A stretch of DNA of 64,000 nt, taken from NCBI GenBank assembly GCA_016719895.1, contig JADJYG010000003.1:62001-126000 (forward strand). Reading direction: 5' to 3'. How positions within the stretch are numbered: position 1 is the first letter of the stretch; each line of letters opens with the position of its first letter. Positions 18,605-27,380 of the stretch are shown here, one piece after another. This DNA is from Saprospirales bacterium (GTDB lineage: Bacteria; Bacteroidota; Bacteroidia; Chitinophagales; Saprospiraceae). A program made the position numbers and the translations under genes. The notes below the pieces were generated by a model. It was not told the DNA's origin and did no database searches. It was given only the letters and a program-made list of their open reading frames with translations.

Positions 18605-20215
18605 ATGAAACGATATACGACCGCCCTTGCAGGGATAGGGCTTGCAATACTGTTTGCGGTTTCCGGATGTTCGCTCCTTGGGTTTGGGGCAGGGGCCGCT
18701 ATTGATTCCAAACAAACGAGGACGATCGACGGATGGAGGACCTTCGATATACCTGCCAATCAAAAAATAACCGTGTATTGCAAAGATCGCGCAGCGGTCC
18801 GGGGCAAGTATGTTGGCAATGTGAAAATAAACCCCGAAACAGATACCGCCTTTACCGCTATTTTGGTTAAGCCCAATGGCGGCAACGTACAGGAATTGCC
18901 CCTGACAGCTATCGACCGGGTGGTGACCCGGACCAATAAAGGCAGGACCGTCGGGTTCATTGCAGGGTTGGCCGTGGATGCCATAGTTGCCGTTGCGGTC
19001 ATGAATTCCTTCGATAACTTATTCGATTTAAATTCGGACAATCCCGGCAATCCCAATGCCAGCTCCTGTCCGCTTATCTACAGCCACGACGGTACGGACT
19101 ACCGGCTCGACGCTGAAATATTCGGCGGCGCCATCTTCCGGGCAGCCGAACGGCCCGATTGGGAAAACCTGGATCAACTGCGCGTTTCTGAAGATGGCCT
19201 GTACCGTCTGAAAATGACCAACGAATTCGACGAAACCCAGCAGGTGGATTTTGTCCGGCTCCTCGTCATCGACCACCCCGCAGGCGTTCGGGTGTACCCC
19301 TCCTTCCAGGGGGAAATGTTTACGCTGAGCGATCCGCTATCGCCCCGTAAAGCAAACGACTTTGCCGGGCAGGACCTCCGGTCGATGCTGCGGCATAACG
19401 ATGGCGACTTTTGGCTGAGCAACCCCTTCGGCCGCGATCCGGGCAACCCGGCCGGCTTGCGCGACGGCATTATCCTCGAATTCGACCGTTCGGTCGGTAC
19501 CGGCTCGGCAGCACTGTTGCTCCATGTCCAAAATACCTTGTGGGCATCCGGTGTACAAAAGAAAATGCTGATGTTGCCCGGCCGTGAATTGCCGCAGTGG
19601 TATCAAACGCTCAACGAATCGGTGGATGCGCGCGAAGCCCTGATGCGCGCCATGATCCGCGAAGGTATGCTGCGGGTATATATTTGGGAGGATACCCAAT
19701 GGAAGCCCGCCGGGCACATCTGGGAAGTGGGCTCGATGCGTGCCAAAGACGTCGTCATCGAGTTGGACCTGCTGAACACGCACAGCAATACGTTGCGAAT
19801 TAAACTGGAGTGCCCGCCAGGTATGTGGATTGTGAACAGCGTCAAACTGGATTATTCCTATTACAACTACCCGACGATCCTGCAGGAGCTGCTAGTGCGC
19901 AAAGCGACGGACCAAACCGGCCGGGATATTTCCCTCCCGCTGTTGAAGGCCGACGACCTGTATTATGAAATGCCAACCACACGCGATGTGGCTTACCTCG
20001 AATTTATAGCCCCACCGGTAAAGCAGGGTATGGAGCGCAGTTTTATCGTCAAAGGTGGCGGGTATTATACGATTCATGTGCCCACTGAAGGCGAGCCTCA
20101 AACCGAACTGCTGCAACGCCTGTTGTACGAGCCCGGCGCTTTCACCCGTTTCGCGCTTGAATCGCTGTACCAGGAGACAGGGCCGGTTGTACGACATTTA
20201 CCTCAGGTACAGTAG
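18605..20215 (+). CDS. Putative lipoprotein of unknown function
   Basis: A 536-residue protein with a lipoprotein signal peptide; the lipobox is VSGC with Cys22. The first about 110 residues form a small domain ending in the hydrophobic stretch TVGFIAGLAVDAIVAVAVM. The rest starts with SSCPLIYSHDGTDYRLDAEIFG and seems mainly beta-stranded. Similar CP-xx-YS-x-DG segments occur in uncharacterised Bacteroidota lipoproteins, so I regard it as a conserved unknown. Single-gene context: acyltransferase upstream, and a bidirectional terminator separating it from the M56 gene. It is expected to be anchored in the outer membrane or periplasm. Confidence 0.7.
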   Translation: MKRYTTALAGIGLAILFAVSGCSLLGFGAGAAIDSKQTRTIDGWRTFDIPANQKITVYCKDRAAVRGKYVGNVKINPETDTAFTAILVKPNGGNVQELPLTAIDRVVTRTNKGRTVGFIAGLAVDAIVAVAVMNSFDNLFDLNSDNPGNPNASSCPLIYSHDGTDYRLDAEIFGGAIFRAAERPDWENLDQLRVSEDGLYRLKMTNEFDETQQVDFVRLLVIDHPAGVRVYPSFQGEMFTLSDPLSPRKANDFAGQDLRSMLRHNDGDFWLSNPFGRDPGNPAGLRDGIILEFDRSVGTGSAALLLHVQNTLWASGVQKKMLMLPGRELPQWYQTLNESVDAREALMRAMIREGMLRVYIWEDTQWKPAGHIWEVGSMRAKDVVIELDLLNTHSNTLRIKLECPPGMWIVNSVKLDYSYYNYPTILQELLVRKATDQTGRDISLPLLKADDLYYEMPTTRDVAYLEFIAPPVKQGMERSFIVKGGGYYTIHVPTEGEPQTELLQRLLYEPGAFTRFALESLYQETGPVVRHLPQVQ

Positions 20216-20231
20216 TTGAAATATGAAATAC

Positions 20232-20262
20232 AAAAAATATACGTTGGGGAGGTGTATTTTTT
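20232..20262. terminator. Likely bidirectional terminator
   Basis: AAAAAATATAC (20232-20242) pairs with GTGTATTTTTT (20252-20262) with one mismatch. The A- and T-rich arms would give a U tract in either direction. It lies between the convergent lipoprotein and M56 genes. Confidence 0.5.
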
Positions 20263-20274
20263 ATATTTCTTTAC

Positions 20275-22098
20275 CTATTCGACAATTTCAAAAACCAGGT
20301 CGCCCATCTTGCGGGCAGCCGTATCGCCGGGGCATTTGATTTTTATGTCCAGGATGTAAATTTTGGACCTGGCCGGCAGGGTTTCCAGATAATCCAGCCG
20401 GTCGGGTGGAATCCGGTTGCCGTCGCAATAAAATTCTACCACATCGGCGTCGTGCGATGGCATGCAGGCTACGGAGAATTGGATGATTTCACAGGCCGCG
20501 TCGAAATCGAAATTTTGCATCCAGGCTTGCAGCGGACGGCTGAAAAAGGTGCGGATATCGGCCTTAGCGATAATGTTTCCCGAAGGGCGCTCGAATACCA
20601 CCACGGGATCGGGAATCCGTTTGACGCGGAAAGTCTTCACTCCCAGAAGCGTCTGCCGTTCGGTGTCGGCTGCGGAATATACCTCGATAGCCATCGTGCC
20701 CGGCCGGCTTACCACAACGTTATACGTGCAATTTCCCAGGGGGATGATCTTACCCCCTTCGCCAAGCAGGCGCACTTGCAGCGATTGGCAATCGTGATCC
20801 GGTACGGCTACGGTGATCGGATTGTCCACACCAATATAAAACACGTTCATTTTGTTTACCTCGATGGCTACCACGGCGGGCGGCTGCAGGGTATCGGCCA
20901 AGCGAACAGGGGATAATGTGCGGTCGGGACTGCCTGGTGTTGGCTGCGACAACGCGCCGGGTGTGGAGGCCAGTGGGCCTGCCGGGGCAACAACAAGTGT
21001 GGATGCTAATGTTGTGCTTTCCGGCAACGCCAGTGCCAGTTCGACCCGGCTGGACTGCGGATTTGGCACAAATGCCAACCAACACATGGCAACGAACAGG
21101 AGCAGAAATGGCATTGACAGCAGAAACAGGCTGCGCAGATTTTTTTCCGGCCGGATGCCGGCAAGGCGGAAGATGCGTTGTGCAAAAGCACTTTTACCGG
21201 TAGCATGCATGGCGAATTCATTTTTGGTGTGAAACGAAGCGATTTTGAGTTGGGTGAGCGTTTGGGCATATAACAACCGGCTCGAAGTATGCAGGCAAAC
21301 CAGGTCGTCGCAACAATACTCCCGATGGCGGCGCGCCTCGCGGGAGAGCAACCAAAACAGGGGATGGTAGAAAAAACACACTTCAAGCATCAGCTGAATC
21401 AGGTTGACCGTATAGTCGTACCGGCGAATATGCGCCAGCTCGTGCAGCAGCAACGTTTCCACTTGCTCCGGCCGGAGTTGGAGCAACAACCCTGCCGGAA
21501 AGAGAATAACCGGTTTCCAAAATCCGAGGGTAAGCGGCGCTGCAATGCGTTCAGACTCGAGCCACACGACACTTTTGCGAATACCCAGCCGCCGGCAAAT
21601 ATCCCGGCAGCGTTCGGCCCAATCCGGGGGTACCGGCGCCACGCCCACTCGCCGGATACGCTGGCTGAGCCAATAGCCCCCCATCAGGCGAAGGCTGAAG
21701 ACGAGCGCCCCCAGGCTCCAGAGCCATCCGATTGGCGCTGCCCAGGTATCGCACCAGTAGAAAAATTGCTGCGACCATGCAGCGGCGGCGCTTTGCGCAG
21801 CTGGCGGCATGATTGGACTGGCTGGCATTAGAACAATGAACCGCTCTGTTGTCCTGGCCGGCGCCCAGGCTGCCGGTGTATTTAGTTGAAAGGCCTCCGC
21901 AAGGGTACTGGCAGCCCAAAAAATGCTGCCGGCCATGGCTATTAGCGCCGCATAGTATAGAACGGCGCTCCTCGAAGCCAGGCGCCAGGCAAGCAGGCGG
22001 TAGGCGAGGTACAACAAGGCGATTTGCCAGAGCGAGTGAACGATCATCCAGCCCAAGGCAGCCGCCAGCGGGCTCCAAAGTTCAACGAAGGGTTTCAT
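20275..22098 (-). CDS. M56-family (BlaR1/MecR1-like) membrane metallopeptidase
   Basis: A 607-residue sensor-protease. N-terminal membrane helices surround a cytoplasmic zinc protease domain with HELAH at residues 219-223 followed by RRYDY, the BlaR1-type signature. Another helix follows near residue 310 (FLLSMPFLLLFVAMCWLAF). The periplasmic C-terminal half lacks a recognisable penicillin-binding domain, so it is unlikely to sense beta-lactams as BlaR1 does. The upstream blaI-type gene ends three bases before its start, giving a repressor-protease operon. By analogy, signal binding would activate cleavage of the BlaI-like repressor; the signal is unknown. Confidence 0.88.
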   Translation of the reverse strand: MKPFVELWSPLAAALGWMIVHSLWQIALLYLAYRLLAWRLASRSAVLYYAALIAMAGSIFWAASTLAEAFQLNTPAAWAPARTTERFIVLMPASPIMPPAAQSAAAAWSQQFFYWCDTWAAPIGWLWSLGALVFSLRLMGGYWLSQRIRRVGVAPVPPDWAERCRDICRRLGIRKSVVWLESERIAAPLTLGFWKPVILFPAGLLLQLRPEQVETLLLHELAHIRRYDYTVNLIQLMLEVCFFYHPLFWLLSREARRHREYCCDDLVCLHTSSRLLYAQTLTQLKIASFHTKNEFAMHATGKSAFAQRIFRLAGIRPEKNLRSLFLLSMPFLLLFVAMCWLAFVPNPQSSRVELALALPESTTLASTLVVAPAGPLASTPGALSQPTPGSPDRTLSPVRLADTLQPPAVVAIEVNKMNVFYIGVDNPITVAVPDHDCQSLQVRLLGEGGKIIPLGNCTYNVVVSRPGTMAIEVYSAADTERQTLLGVKTFRVKRIPDPVVVFERPSGNIIAKADIRTFFSRPLQAWMQNFDFDAACEIIQFSVACMPSHDADVVEFYCDGNRIPPDRLDYLETLPARSKIYILDIKIKCPGDTAARKMGDLVFEIVE

Positions 22099-22101
22099 AG
22101 G

Positions 22102-22476
22102 TCAGAGTTGGTTGTCGAGCCAGGCTTTAATGGCATTCAATTCGTCGGGTGGTATCTTGTCGCGGCCAAGGGCATGCATCATCATGTCAAGCGCAGAGCC
22201 GCCAAAGGCGGTGCGCAATACCTTGTCCATCAGGCGTTTTTTAACTTCCGATGCGGGCAGGGTAGCAGTGAAATAGTGCGCGCCCTCTTTAATTTGTTTT
22301 TCCAAAATGCCTTTCTCGGTAAGGCGCTGAATCTGCTTCAAAACGGTTGTATAACCTACCGGACGCGCAGCCGCGATGCGCTCGTACACCTCCCGTACGG
22401 TTACCGGCTCGAGGGCCCAGATCAGGTTGAGGATTTCCAACTCGGCTACACTGGGCTGGTATTGCTGTTTTTCCAT
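22102..22476 (-). CDS. BlaI/MecI/CopY-family transcriptional repressor
   Basis: A 124-residue winged-helix repressor. The N-terminal segment VAELEILNLIWALEPVTVREVYERIAA and the following GYTTVLKQIQRLTEKGIL are the conserved wing/recognition helices of the family. The C-terminal part is helical for dimerisation. It is the first gene of an operon with the M56 protease. Two identical palindromes, TACGACAATTGTCGTA, lie 59-104 bases upstream of its start and fit the dyad operators of this family, so autoregulation is very likely. Confidence 0.92.
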   Translation of the reverse strand: MEKQQYQPSVAELEILNLIWALEPVTVREVYERIAAARPVGYTTVLKQIQRLTEKGILEKQIKEGAHYFTATLPASEVKKRLMDKVLRTAFGGSALDMMMHALGRDKIPPDELNAIKAWLDNQL

Positions 22477-22534
22477 ATCCTTTTTCTTTTACGCGCTGCC
22501 CTGCGGGCGTATTTATTTTACAACGGCAAAGATT

Positions 22535-22580
22535 TACGACAATTGTCGTAGAATCAAATTTTTTTACGACAATTGTCGTA
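22535..22580 (-). promoter_or_regulatory. Twin BlaI-type operators
   Basis: Two identical 16-base perfect palindromes TACGACAATTGTCGTA at 22535-22550 and 22565-22580, with centres 30 bases apart (about three helical turns, same DNA face). A minus-strand AATCTTTG resembling a -7 element directly adjoins the first copy toward the gene, so bound repressor would cover the promoter. Confidence 0.8.
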
Positions 22581-22700
22581 GGCGCGGTGATTTTAACGTT
22601 TGGGCAGGCGGAATCAAGCGTCTTCGCCGGTCGCGGCTAAATCTCCATACCCTCCGTTTGCTCCTCCTGATTACCCACATCTTGATATGAAAAAGTATCA

Positions 22701-23007
22701 CCTGACCTCGGAGAGGTCAAATGTTGTAGTAGAAAAGCCAAGAATGAAGATTTACACGACCTCGGTACCGCCGAGCGTGTGCTGTGCATATTGCCGGCCG
22801 CGAGTCGACCCCACCCCCGCCCCTCCCCAACTGGGCAGGGGCGGGGGTGGGGTCGACTCGCGAGCTGCTTATGCGAAGCCGAGGCTCGGCGGTAGAGAGG
22901 TCGAACGTTTGTTTTTGGCACCCGATTTAGGTCGGTTCGACCTCTCCGAGGTCGTGCGAGGATGTCGGGACATTTATTCTACCAATATTTGACCTCTCCG
23001 AGGTCAG
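22701..23007. repeat. Nested inverted-repeat element, about 300 bp
   Basis: The outer arms carry ACCTCGGAGAGGTCAAAT (from about 22706) and its inverse ATTTGACCTCTCCGAGGT (to about 23004). Inside lie a second inverted set (CCGCCGAGC and GCTCGGCGG) and a central perfect 24-base stem. That stem runs from about 22801 to 22861, starts CGAGTCGACCCCACCCCCG and has a 12-base loop. No credible coding frame is present. This fills part of the 22477-23554 gene-free stretch and looks like a composite palindromic repeat. Confidence 0.7.
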
Positions 23008-23022
23008 TACGATTCGCGCTTT

Positions 23023-23183
23023 AGGAACGTGTCCGAAATAAGTTGCCGTTTTCGGCGAGTGTATTCTTGGCGCTGGCAAGGCGGTGAAACAGGCGCATAG
23101 CATCGCTACGCAACTGTTTTACCAACGAAGTCAGCGTCAAGAAGACGCCGCCCAAAATGGTAAGTTATTTCGGACACGTTCCT
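23023..23183. mobile_element. MITE-like palindromic element with 19-bp perfect terminal inverted repeats
   Basis: AGGAACGTGTCCGAAATAA at 23023-23041 is repeated exactly inverted at 23165-23183. The interior continues the symmetry imperfectly, with GGCGGTGAAACAGGCGCATAGC facing GCTACGCAACTGTTTTACC around 23090-23133. The whole 161-bp unit can therefore fold on itself. There is no transposase frame. No clear target duplication is seen. It is probably a non-autonomous element. Confidence 0.7.
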
Positions 23184-23431
23184 TAGCATTGATTTTCAAT
23201 ATTATATGGTTGATAATCTTTTTCATCAACTTGTGGGTAATCGGGAGCGTTTGCTCTGGGAGCCTTTGTGGAATAAAAAATCGCAGAGCAAATGGAGGAA
23301 GCGTCCCTCACGGATTATCCCGGTAGCGCCAAACGCCGCCCATTCGTCCAATAATTCCTGCACTTAGCCGAGCTGGGGAGTATATTTTAACGGATATTTA
23401 GCCCGTCAAAACCTACGCCTTTCCGCCTCGC

Positions 23432-23541
23432 CAGGGGTTTTCAGACGATTTCTAAGCAAGGCTCATTTTGGAGGGAATAGCCTTGTTTAGCGCCAAAAGA
23501 TGCATCTTGCGGTCTGGCAGGGGTTTTAAGACGGTTTCTAA
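23432..23541. repeat. Pair of 24-base direct repeats upstream of the serine hydrolase gene
   Basis: CAGGGGTTTTCAGACGATTT.. at 23432-23455 and CAGGGGTTTTAAGACGGTTT.. at 23518-23541 match at 22 of 24 positions with 86-base spacing. The second copy ends 13 bases before the ATG at 23555. Possible regulatory duplication or relic of recombination. Confidence 0.45.
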
Positions 23542-23554
23542 CGCAAAAAGGACC

Positions 23555-25369
23555 ATGAAAAAATTAGCACTTGTTACGTTGCTTTTTGGACTATTGTTAA
23601 ACAGCCTGTTTGCTCAGCCGGCTACCGATTCGCGCCTGACCGGCCTCGACACGATGATTAACCGCATACTATCGGACTGGCATGCGGCTGGATGTGGTGT
23701 GGCGGTGGTGGAAAAAGACAAAGTACTGTTTGCCGGCGGCTTCGGTTACCGCGATTATGACGCAAAAAAACCGGTTACGGCCACTACCATTTTCCAGATC
23801 GGCTCTTCCACCAAGGCTTTTACATCGGCCTTGCTGGGTCTGCTCGACGCCGAGGGTAAGTTGGACATGGAGGAAAGGGTGTCGGTCTACCTGCCTGACC
23901 TGCGATTCTACAAGGACGAGTTGACCAATCATCTCACCATACTCGATCTGATGTGCCACCGGAGTGGGTTGCCGCGGCACGATATGGCCTGGTACATCAA
24001 CCCTACCACCCGCGACAGCTTTGTATACCGTATGCGCTATTTCGAACCATCAGCGGGTTTGCGCGAGCATTGGCAATACAACAACTTCGGCTTTTTGCTG
24101 CAGGGCGCGATTGCCGAAAAACTAACCGGTAAATCCTGGGAAGAGAATATTCGGGAGCGTTTTTTCGAGCCGCTGGGCATGAAAACAGCCCTGTTCGATA
24201 TCTGGAATGCTCCCGCTTCGGCGGATGTGGCCAAAGGATATTACGAAAAGGACGGCGCGATCCGGCACATGGACTACTACCGCATCGAAGGGATGGGTCC
24301 CGCTGGCAGTATTGCTGCGAGCTCTGCTGAAATGGCGAACTGGGTGATGAGCTGGATTAGCGGCGGCAAGTTTCAGGGAAAGGAAATATTGCCGCCAGCC
24401 TATGTTGGCCGGGCTATTTCTGCCCAAATGACTATGGGCGGCGGCGCCCCACCGGCGGAGAACCCCAACATTTTTTTTAGCAGTTACGGCTTAGGTTGGA
24501 TGCTTTCCTCGTATTACGGCCACTACCGGGTCGAACACGGGGGGAATATCAACGGTTTTTCCGCAAATGTGTGCTTTTTCCCCTCCGATAGTATTGGAAT
24601 AGTGGTTTTGGTCAACCAAAATGGCTCGCAGGTCAATTCGGTGGTGCGAAACCTGATTATCGACCGCCTGCTCGGCTTGCCCTACAACGATTGGAATACC
24701 TACCTGCTGGAGCGCGCCCGGAAACAAAAAGAAGCAGGCGAGTCCGTTAAAAAGACGGAAGACCTGGGACGTAAATCTGGCGCCCGCACCTCGCATCCGT
24801 TGTCCGATTTTGCCGGCACATACGAGCACCCCGGCTATGGCAAACTGGCGCTGAGCGTACAAAACGATTCGTTGTTTGCCAAATCTGTTTACACGCGGTT
24901 TTTCCTCGAGCATTATCACTACGATATTTTCCGGCCGTTCGCCCTGATCCAAGGCCTGGATATTGAAGAAGACAGCCCTATTCGCCTGCAATTTATTTCT
25001 GATCTGAAAGGCGAAATCACCGAACTGCGTGCCTTCGGCCTCGAGCCTTCGGTGGAATCGATCGTATTCAAGAAAAAAACGACGGCGGTAGCGGTGGAAA
25101 AAAGCGACCTGGAAAACTATTGCGGAGAATACACCTTAGGCGGCCTCAACTGTAAAGTTTATCTGCGAACCGACAATACGCTCATGGTTTTTGTACCCGG
25201 GCAGCCGGATTATGAAACCATGCCGGTGGGCAATCACGAGTTTAAACTTACCGTTATCGACGGCTACAGTGTCCGCTTCGAGGTGAATGAAACGGGCAAA
25301 GCCACAGCGGTCAGTTTCATCCAACCCAATGGCACATTCAAGGCATTGCGCAAAGAAGGAGGGCGTTAA
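23555..25369 (+). CDS. Serine hydrolase, class C beta-lactamase/penicillin-binding-protein-like
   Basis: A 604-residue exported serine hydrolase. From the ATG at 23555 the N-terminus is a signal peptide (MKKLALVTLLFGLLLNSLFAQ); the frame extends upstream but without such a feature. The active-site SxxK is SSTK at residues 84-87 in FQIGSSTKAFTSAL, and the YxN-type motif is in HWQYNNFGFLLQG. A beta-lactamase-like transpeptidase fold spans about residues 25-385. A linker and a C-terminal beta domain of the DUF3471 type follow, starting near LSDFAGTYEHPGYGKLAL. Such proteins are usually esterases or D-peptidases rather than true resistance enzymes. It sits alone after the repeat-rich region. Confidence 0.88.
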   Translation: MKKLALVTLLFGLLLNSLFAQPATDSRLTGLDTMINRILSDWHAAGCGVAVVEKDKVLFAGGFGYRDYDAKKPVTATTIFQIGSSTKAFTSALLGLLDAEGKLDMEERVSVYLPDLRFYKDELTNHLTILDLMCHRSGLPRHDMAWYINPTTRDSFVYRMRYFEPSAGLREHWQYNNFGFLLQGAIAEKLTGKSWEENIRERFFEPLGMKTALFDIWNAPASADVAKGYYEKDGAIRHMDYYRIEGMGPAGSIAASSAEMANWVMSWISGGKFQGKEILPPAYVGRAISAQMTMGGGAPPAENPNIFFSSYGLGWMLSSYYGHYRVEHGGNINGFSANVCFFPSDSIGIVVLVNQNGSQVNSVVRNLIIDRLLGLPYNDWNTYLLERARKQKEAGESVKKTEDLGRKSGARTSHPLSDFAGTYEHPGYGKLALSVQNDSLFAKSVYTRFFLEHYHYDIFRPFALIQGLDIEEDSPIRLQFISDLKGEITELRAFGLEPSVESIVFKKKTTAVAVEKSDLENYCGEYTLGGLNCKVYLRTDNTLMVFVPGQPDYETMPVGNHEFKLTVIDGYSVRFEVNETGKATAVSFIQPNGTFKALRKEGGR

Positions 25370-25398
25370 CCGGTACTTTTCCTGTTTAGAGAGCATAA

Positions 25399-25560
25399 TA
25401 CACCCCGCAGCCGAACAAGTGTGTCCTGGCCCTTTTTCTCTTGCTGTTTCTGCTTGGCGTACACATTTCGGTAGCGCAAACCAACAGCGCCGAAATCGAG
25501 TTTTTCGCCCAGGGAACGGCGCCATTAACAAAATGGTGTTGTATCAGGCCGGTAAGTGAA
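25399..25560 (+). pseudogene. Possible decayed N-terminus of an exported protein
   Basis: Between the hydrolase stop and the metK 3' end, frame 1 reads a hydrophobic stretch and a signal-peptidase-like site (LLFLLGVHISVAQTNSAEI, then EFFAQGTAP), like the beginning of a secreted protein. It lacks an ATG and then runs antisense into metK. I regard it as a leftover of a truncated gene, with low certainty. Confidence 0.25.
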
Positions 25561-25575
25561 TCCCCAGCATGCTTT

Positions 25576-26820
25576 CTAAATCCCGAAGGCTTTGCGGATT
25601 TCATCCACGGCATCCAGTTTTTCCCAGGTGAAGGTTTCCACTTCGCGGGTTTCGGACTTGCCGTTCAGGCCTATGGTCACGGTTTTCTTTTGCGGATCGC
25701 GGCCAAAGTGGCCATAGGCGGCCGTTTCGGAGAAGATCGGGTTTTTCAGCCCATAGCGTTTTACGATTGCCGCTGGCCGCAGATCGAAGAGGTGCAGCAG
25801 TTTACTGGCAATTTCGCCGTCGCTTACACCCTTGATTTTGCAGGTACCGTAGGTGTTTACAAACAGGCCGACGGGTTTGGATACGCCGATAGCGTATGCT
25901 ACCTGTACCAGAGCCTGGCTGCACAAGCCGGAGGCTACGAGGTTTTTGGCGATATGCCGTGTGGCATATGCGGCGGAACGGTCGACTTTGGAGGCATCCT
26001 TGCCGCTGAACGCGCCACCGCCGTGGGCGCCTTTGCCGCCATAGGTGTCTACGATGATCTTGCGGCCGGTCAGGCCGGTATCGCCATGCGGGCCGCCGAT
26101 GACGAATTTGCCGGTCGGGTTGATAAAGTATTTGATATCGCTGCCAAACAGCCGCTGCAGGCGCTGGGGAAGGCTCTTTTTGACACGGGGGATGACGATG
26201 CGTTTGATGTCCTGCGCGATGCGTTCTTGCCCCACATTTTCGTCGTGTTGCGTACTGACGACGATCGTGTCGATTTTTTTCGGCGCATTTTTGTCAGTGT
26301 ACTCGATCGTCACCTGGCTTTTGGCGTCTGGGCGGAGATACTTCATTTGCTTGCCTTCGTGGCGTATGGCTGCCAGTTCGCGCAGGATGCGGTGGGCCAG
26401 GTCAAGGGCCAGGGGCATATAGTTGTCGGTTTCATTGGTGGCATAGCCGAACATCATGCCCTGGTCGCCGGCGCCCTGGTCGAATTCGCTTTTACCGACG
26501 TCCACTCCCCGGGCTATGTCGGGGCTTTGCTCGTGAATAGCGCTGATCACGCCGCAGCTTTTGGCTTCAAACTGGTATTCTGCGCGGGTGTACCCGATGC
26601 GTTCGATAGTGCGCCGGGCGGTCTCCTGCACGTCGACGTAAGCTTGTGAACGCACTTCGCCAGCCACTACCACAAGGCCTGTGGTGACGAGCGTTTCGCA
26701 GGCAACCTTGGAGTTGGGGTCCTGGCGGAGAAACTCGTCGAGGATGGCGTCGCTGATTTGGTCGGCTACTTTATCGGGATGGCCTTCCGATACGGATTCG
26801 GACGTGAACAGGTATGGCAT
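25576..26820 (-). CDS. metK: S-adenosylmethionine synthase
   Basis: A 414-residue enzyme making S-adenosylmethionine from methionine and ATP in the cytosol. The start MPYLFTSESVSEGHPDK carries the ATP-binding GHPDK motif at residues 13-17. GAGDQGMMFG and GGGAFSGKD, both family signatures, follow. The ATG at 26818-26820 is chosen over a codon 30 bases upstream because conserved homology starts here. A -7 element TACCTTTG lies at 26881-26888, giving a leader of about 55 bases. The enzyme is complete, with no sign of decay. The large plus-strand frame opposite it is a shadow. Confidence 0.97.
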   Translation of the reverse strand: MPYLFTSESVSEGHPDKVADQISDAILDEFLRQDPNSKVACETLVTTGLVVVAGEVRSQAYVDVQETARRTIERIGYTRAEYQFEAKSCGVISAIHEQSPDIARGVDVGKSEFDQGAGDQGMMFGYATNETDNYMPLALDLAHRILRELAAIRHEGKQMKYLRPDAKSQVTIEYTDKNAPKKIDTIVVSTQHDENVGQERIAQDIKRIVIPRVKKSLPQRLQRLFGSDIKYFINPTGKFVIGGPHGDTGLTGRKIIVDTYGGKGAHGGGAFSGKDASKVDRSAAYATRHIAKNLVASGLCSQALVQVAYAIGVSKPVGLFVNTYGTCKIKGVSDGEIASKLLHLFDLRPAAIVKRYGLKNPIFSETAAYGHFGRDPQKKTVTIGLNGKSETREVETFTWEKLDAVDEIRKAFGI

Positions 26821-26880
26821 TATGTTGTACGGTTTCGAATTTACGATCAACTTTTAGCCTTCGGCAGGGCTAAGGCGCCG

Positions 26881-26888
26881 CAAAGGTA
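26881..26888 (-). promoter_or_regulatory. -7 promoter element (TACCTTTG) for metK
   Basis: Plus strand CAAAGGTA; a perfect TAnnTTTG on the minus strand, 60 bases before the metK ATG. I see no obvious SAM riboswitch structure in the short leader. Confidence 0.55.
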
Positions 26889-26959
26889 GGTATTCCGGAA
26901 TGGAAAAAGGAAGTGCTGCAGAAAATTGGAATACTGGCTGCCTTCGGGGCATCGGTGTG

Positions 26960-27340
26960 CTACGATTCGGTTAGGATGGCATCAATTTCCTGAAAGGATT
27001 TCAGGTCTTTAATCACATAGGATACCGCGCCGCCGGCGATCGTTTGCAGGGCGACGCCATAGTGCTCCTGGGCGGAAAGCATAATGACTTTCAGATCGGG
27101 GCTGGTTTTGTGGATGATATGCAGGATTTCCAGTCCGTTTTTAGCTCCCGGGACGTTGGCGTCCAGATAATAATCCAGAATAATCGCATCGGGTTGGTCG
27201 CTCAGGCGCTCCAGGCATTCCTCGCCGGTTCCGAAGACCACGACGTCAAAGTTTCCCTGTTCTTCCAGGTGATCCGACAACATGGTGCAAAACATGTTGT
27301 CGTCGTCCACGATGAATATTTTCTTTTTCTGGTCTGCCAT
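26960..27340 (-). CDS. Single-domain response regulator (CheY-like)
   Basis: A 126-residue receiver domain without an output domain. The acidic pocket is VDDD at residues 11-14 and the phospho-acceptor is Asp56 in AIILDYYLD. The conserved Lys lies in VSYVIKDLKSF. The start MADQKKKIFIVDDD is chosen over an upstream extension of 21 residues without homology. It lies 40 bases downstream of the hybrid kinase gene on the same strand, with its own TACCTTCG-like element at 27362-27369, so both could form one phosphorelay in which this protein is the final or shuttle receiver. Confidence 0.88.
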   Translation of the reverse strand: MADQKKKIFIVDDDNMFCTMLSDHLEEQGNFDVVVFGTGEECLERLSDQPDAIILDYYLDANVPGAKNGLEILHIIHKTSPDLKVIMLSAQEHYGVALQTIAGGAVSYVIKDLKSFQEIDAILTES

Positions 27341-27380
27341 AATGTTCAGGTATTTTGGCGGCGAAGGTAGGGCATTTCCA

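Noticed and set aside
22600..22992. 130-residue open frame in the repeat region
   Set aside because: It reads through nested inverted repeats with a Pro/Gly-rich low-complexity product, so it is not a credible gene.
25441..26649. 402-residue plus-strand frame opposite metK
   Set aside because: Most of it is antisense to metK. Only the first about 40 codons resemble a signal peptide and are listed as a possible remnant.
26821..26880. SAM riboswitch before metK
   Set aside because: The leader is only about 55-60 bases and shows no recognisable SAM-binding fold or terminator.
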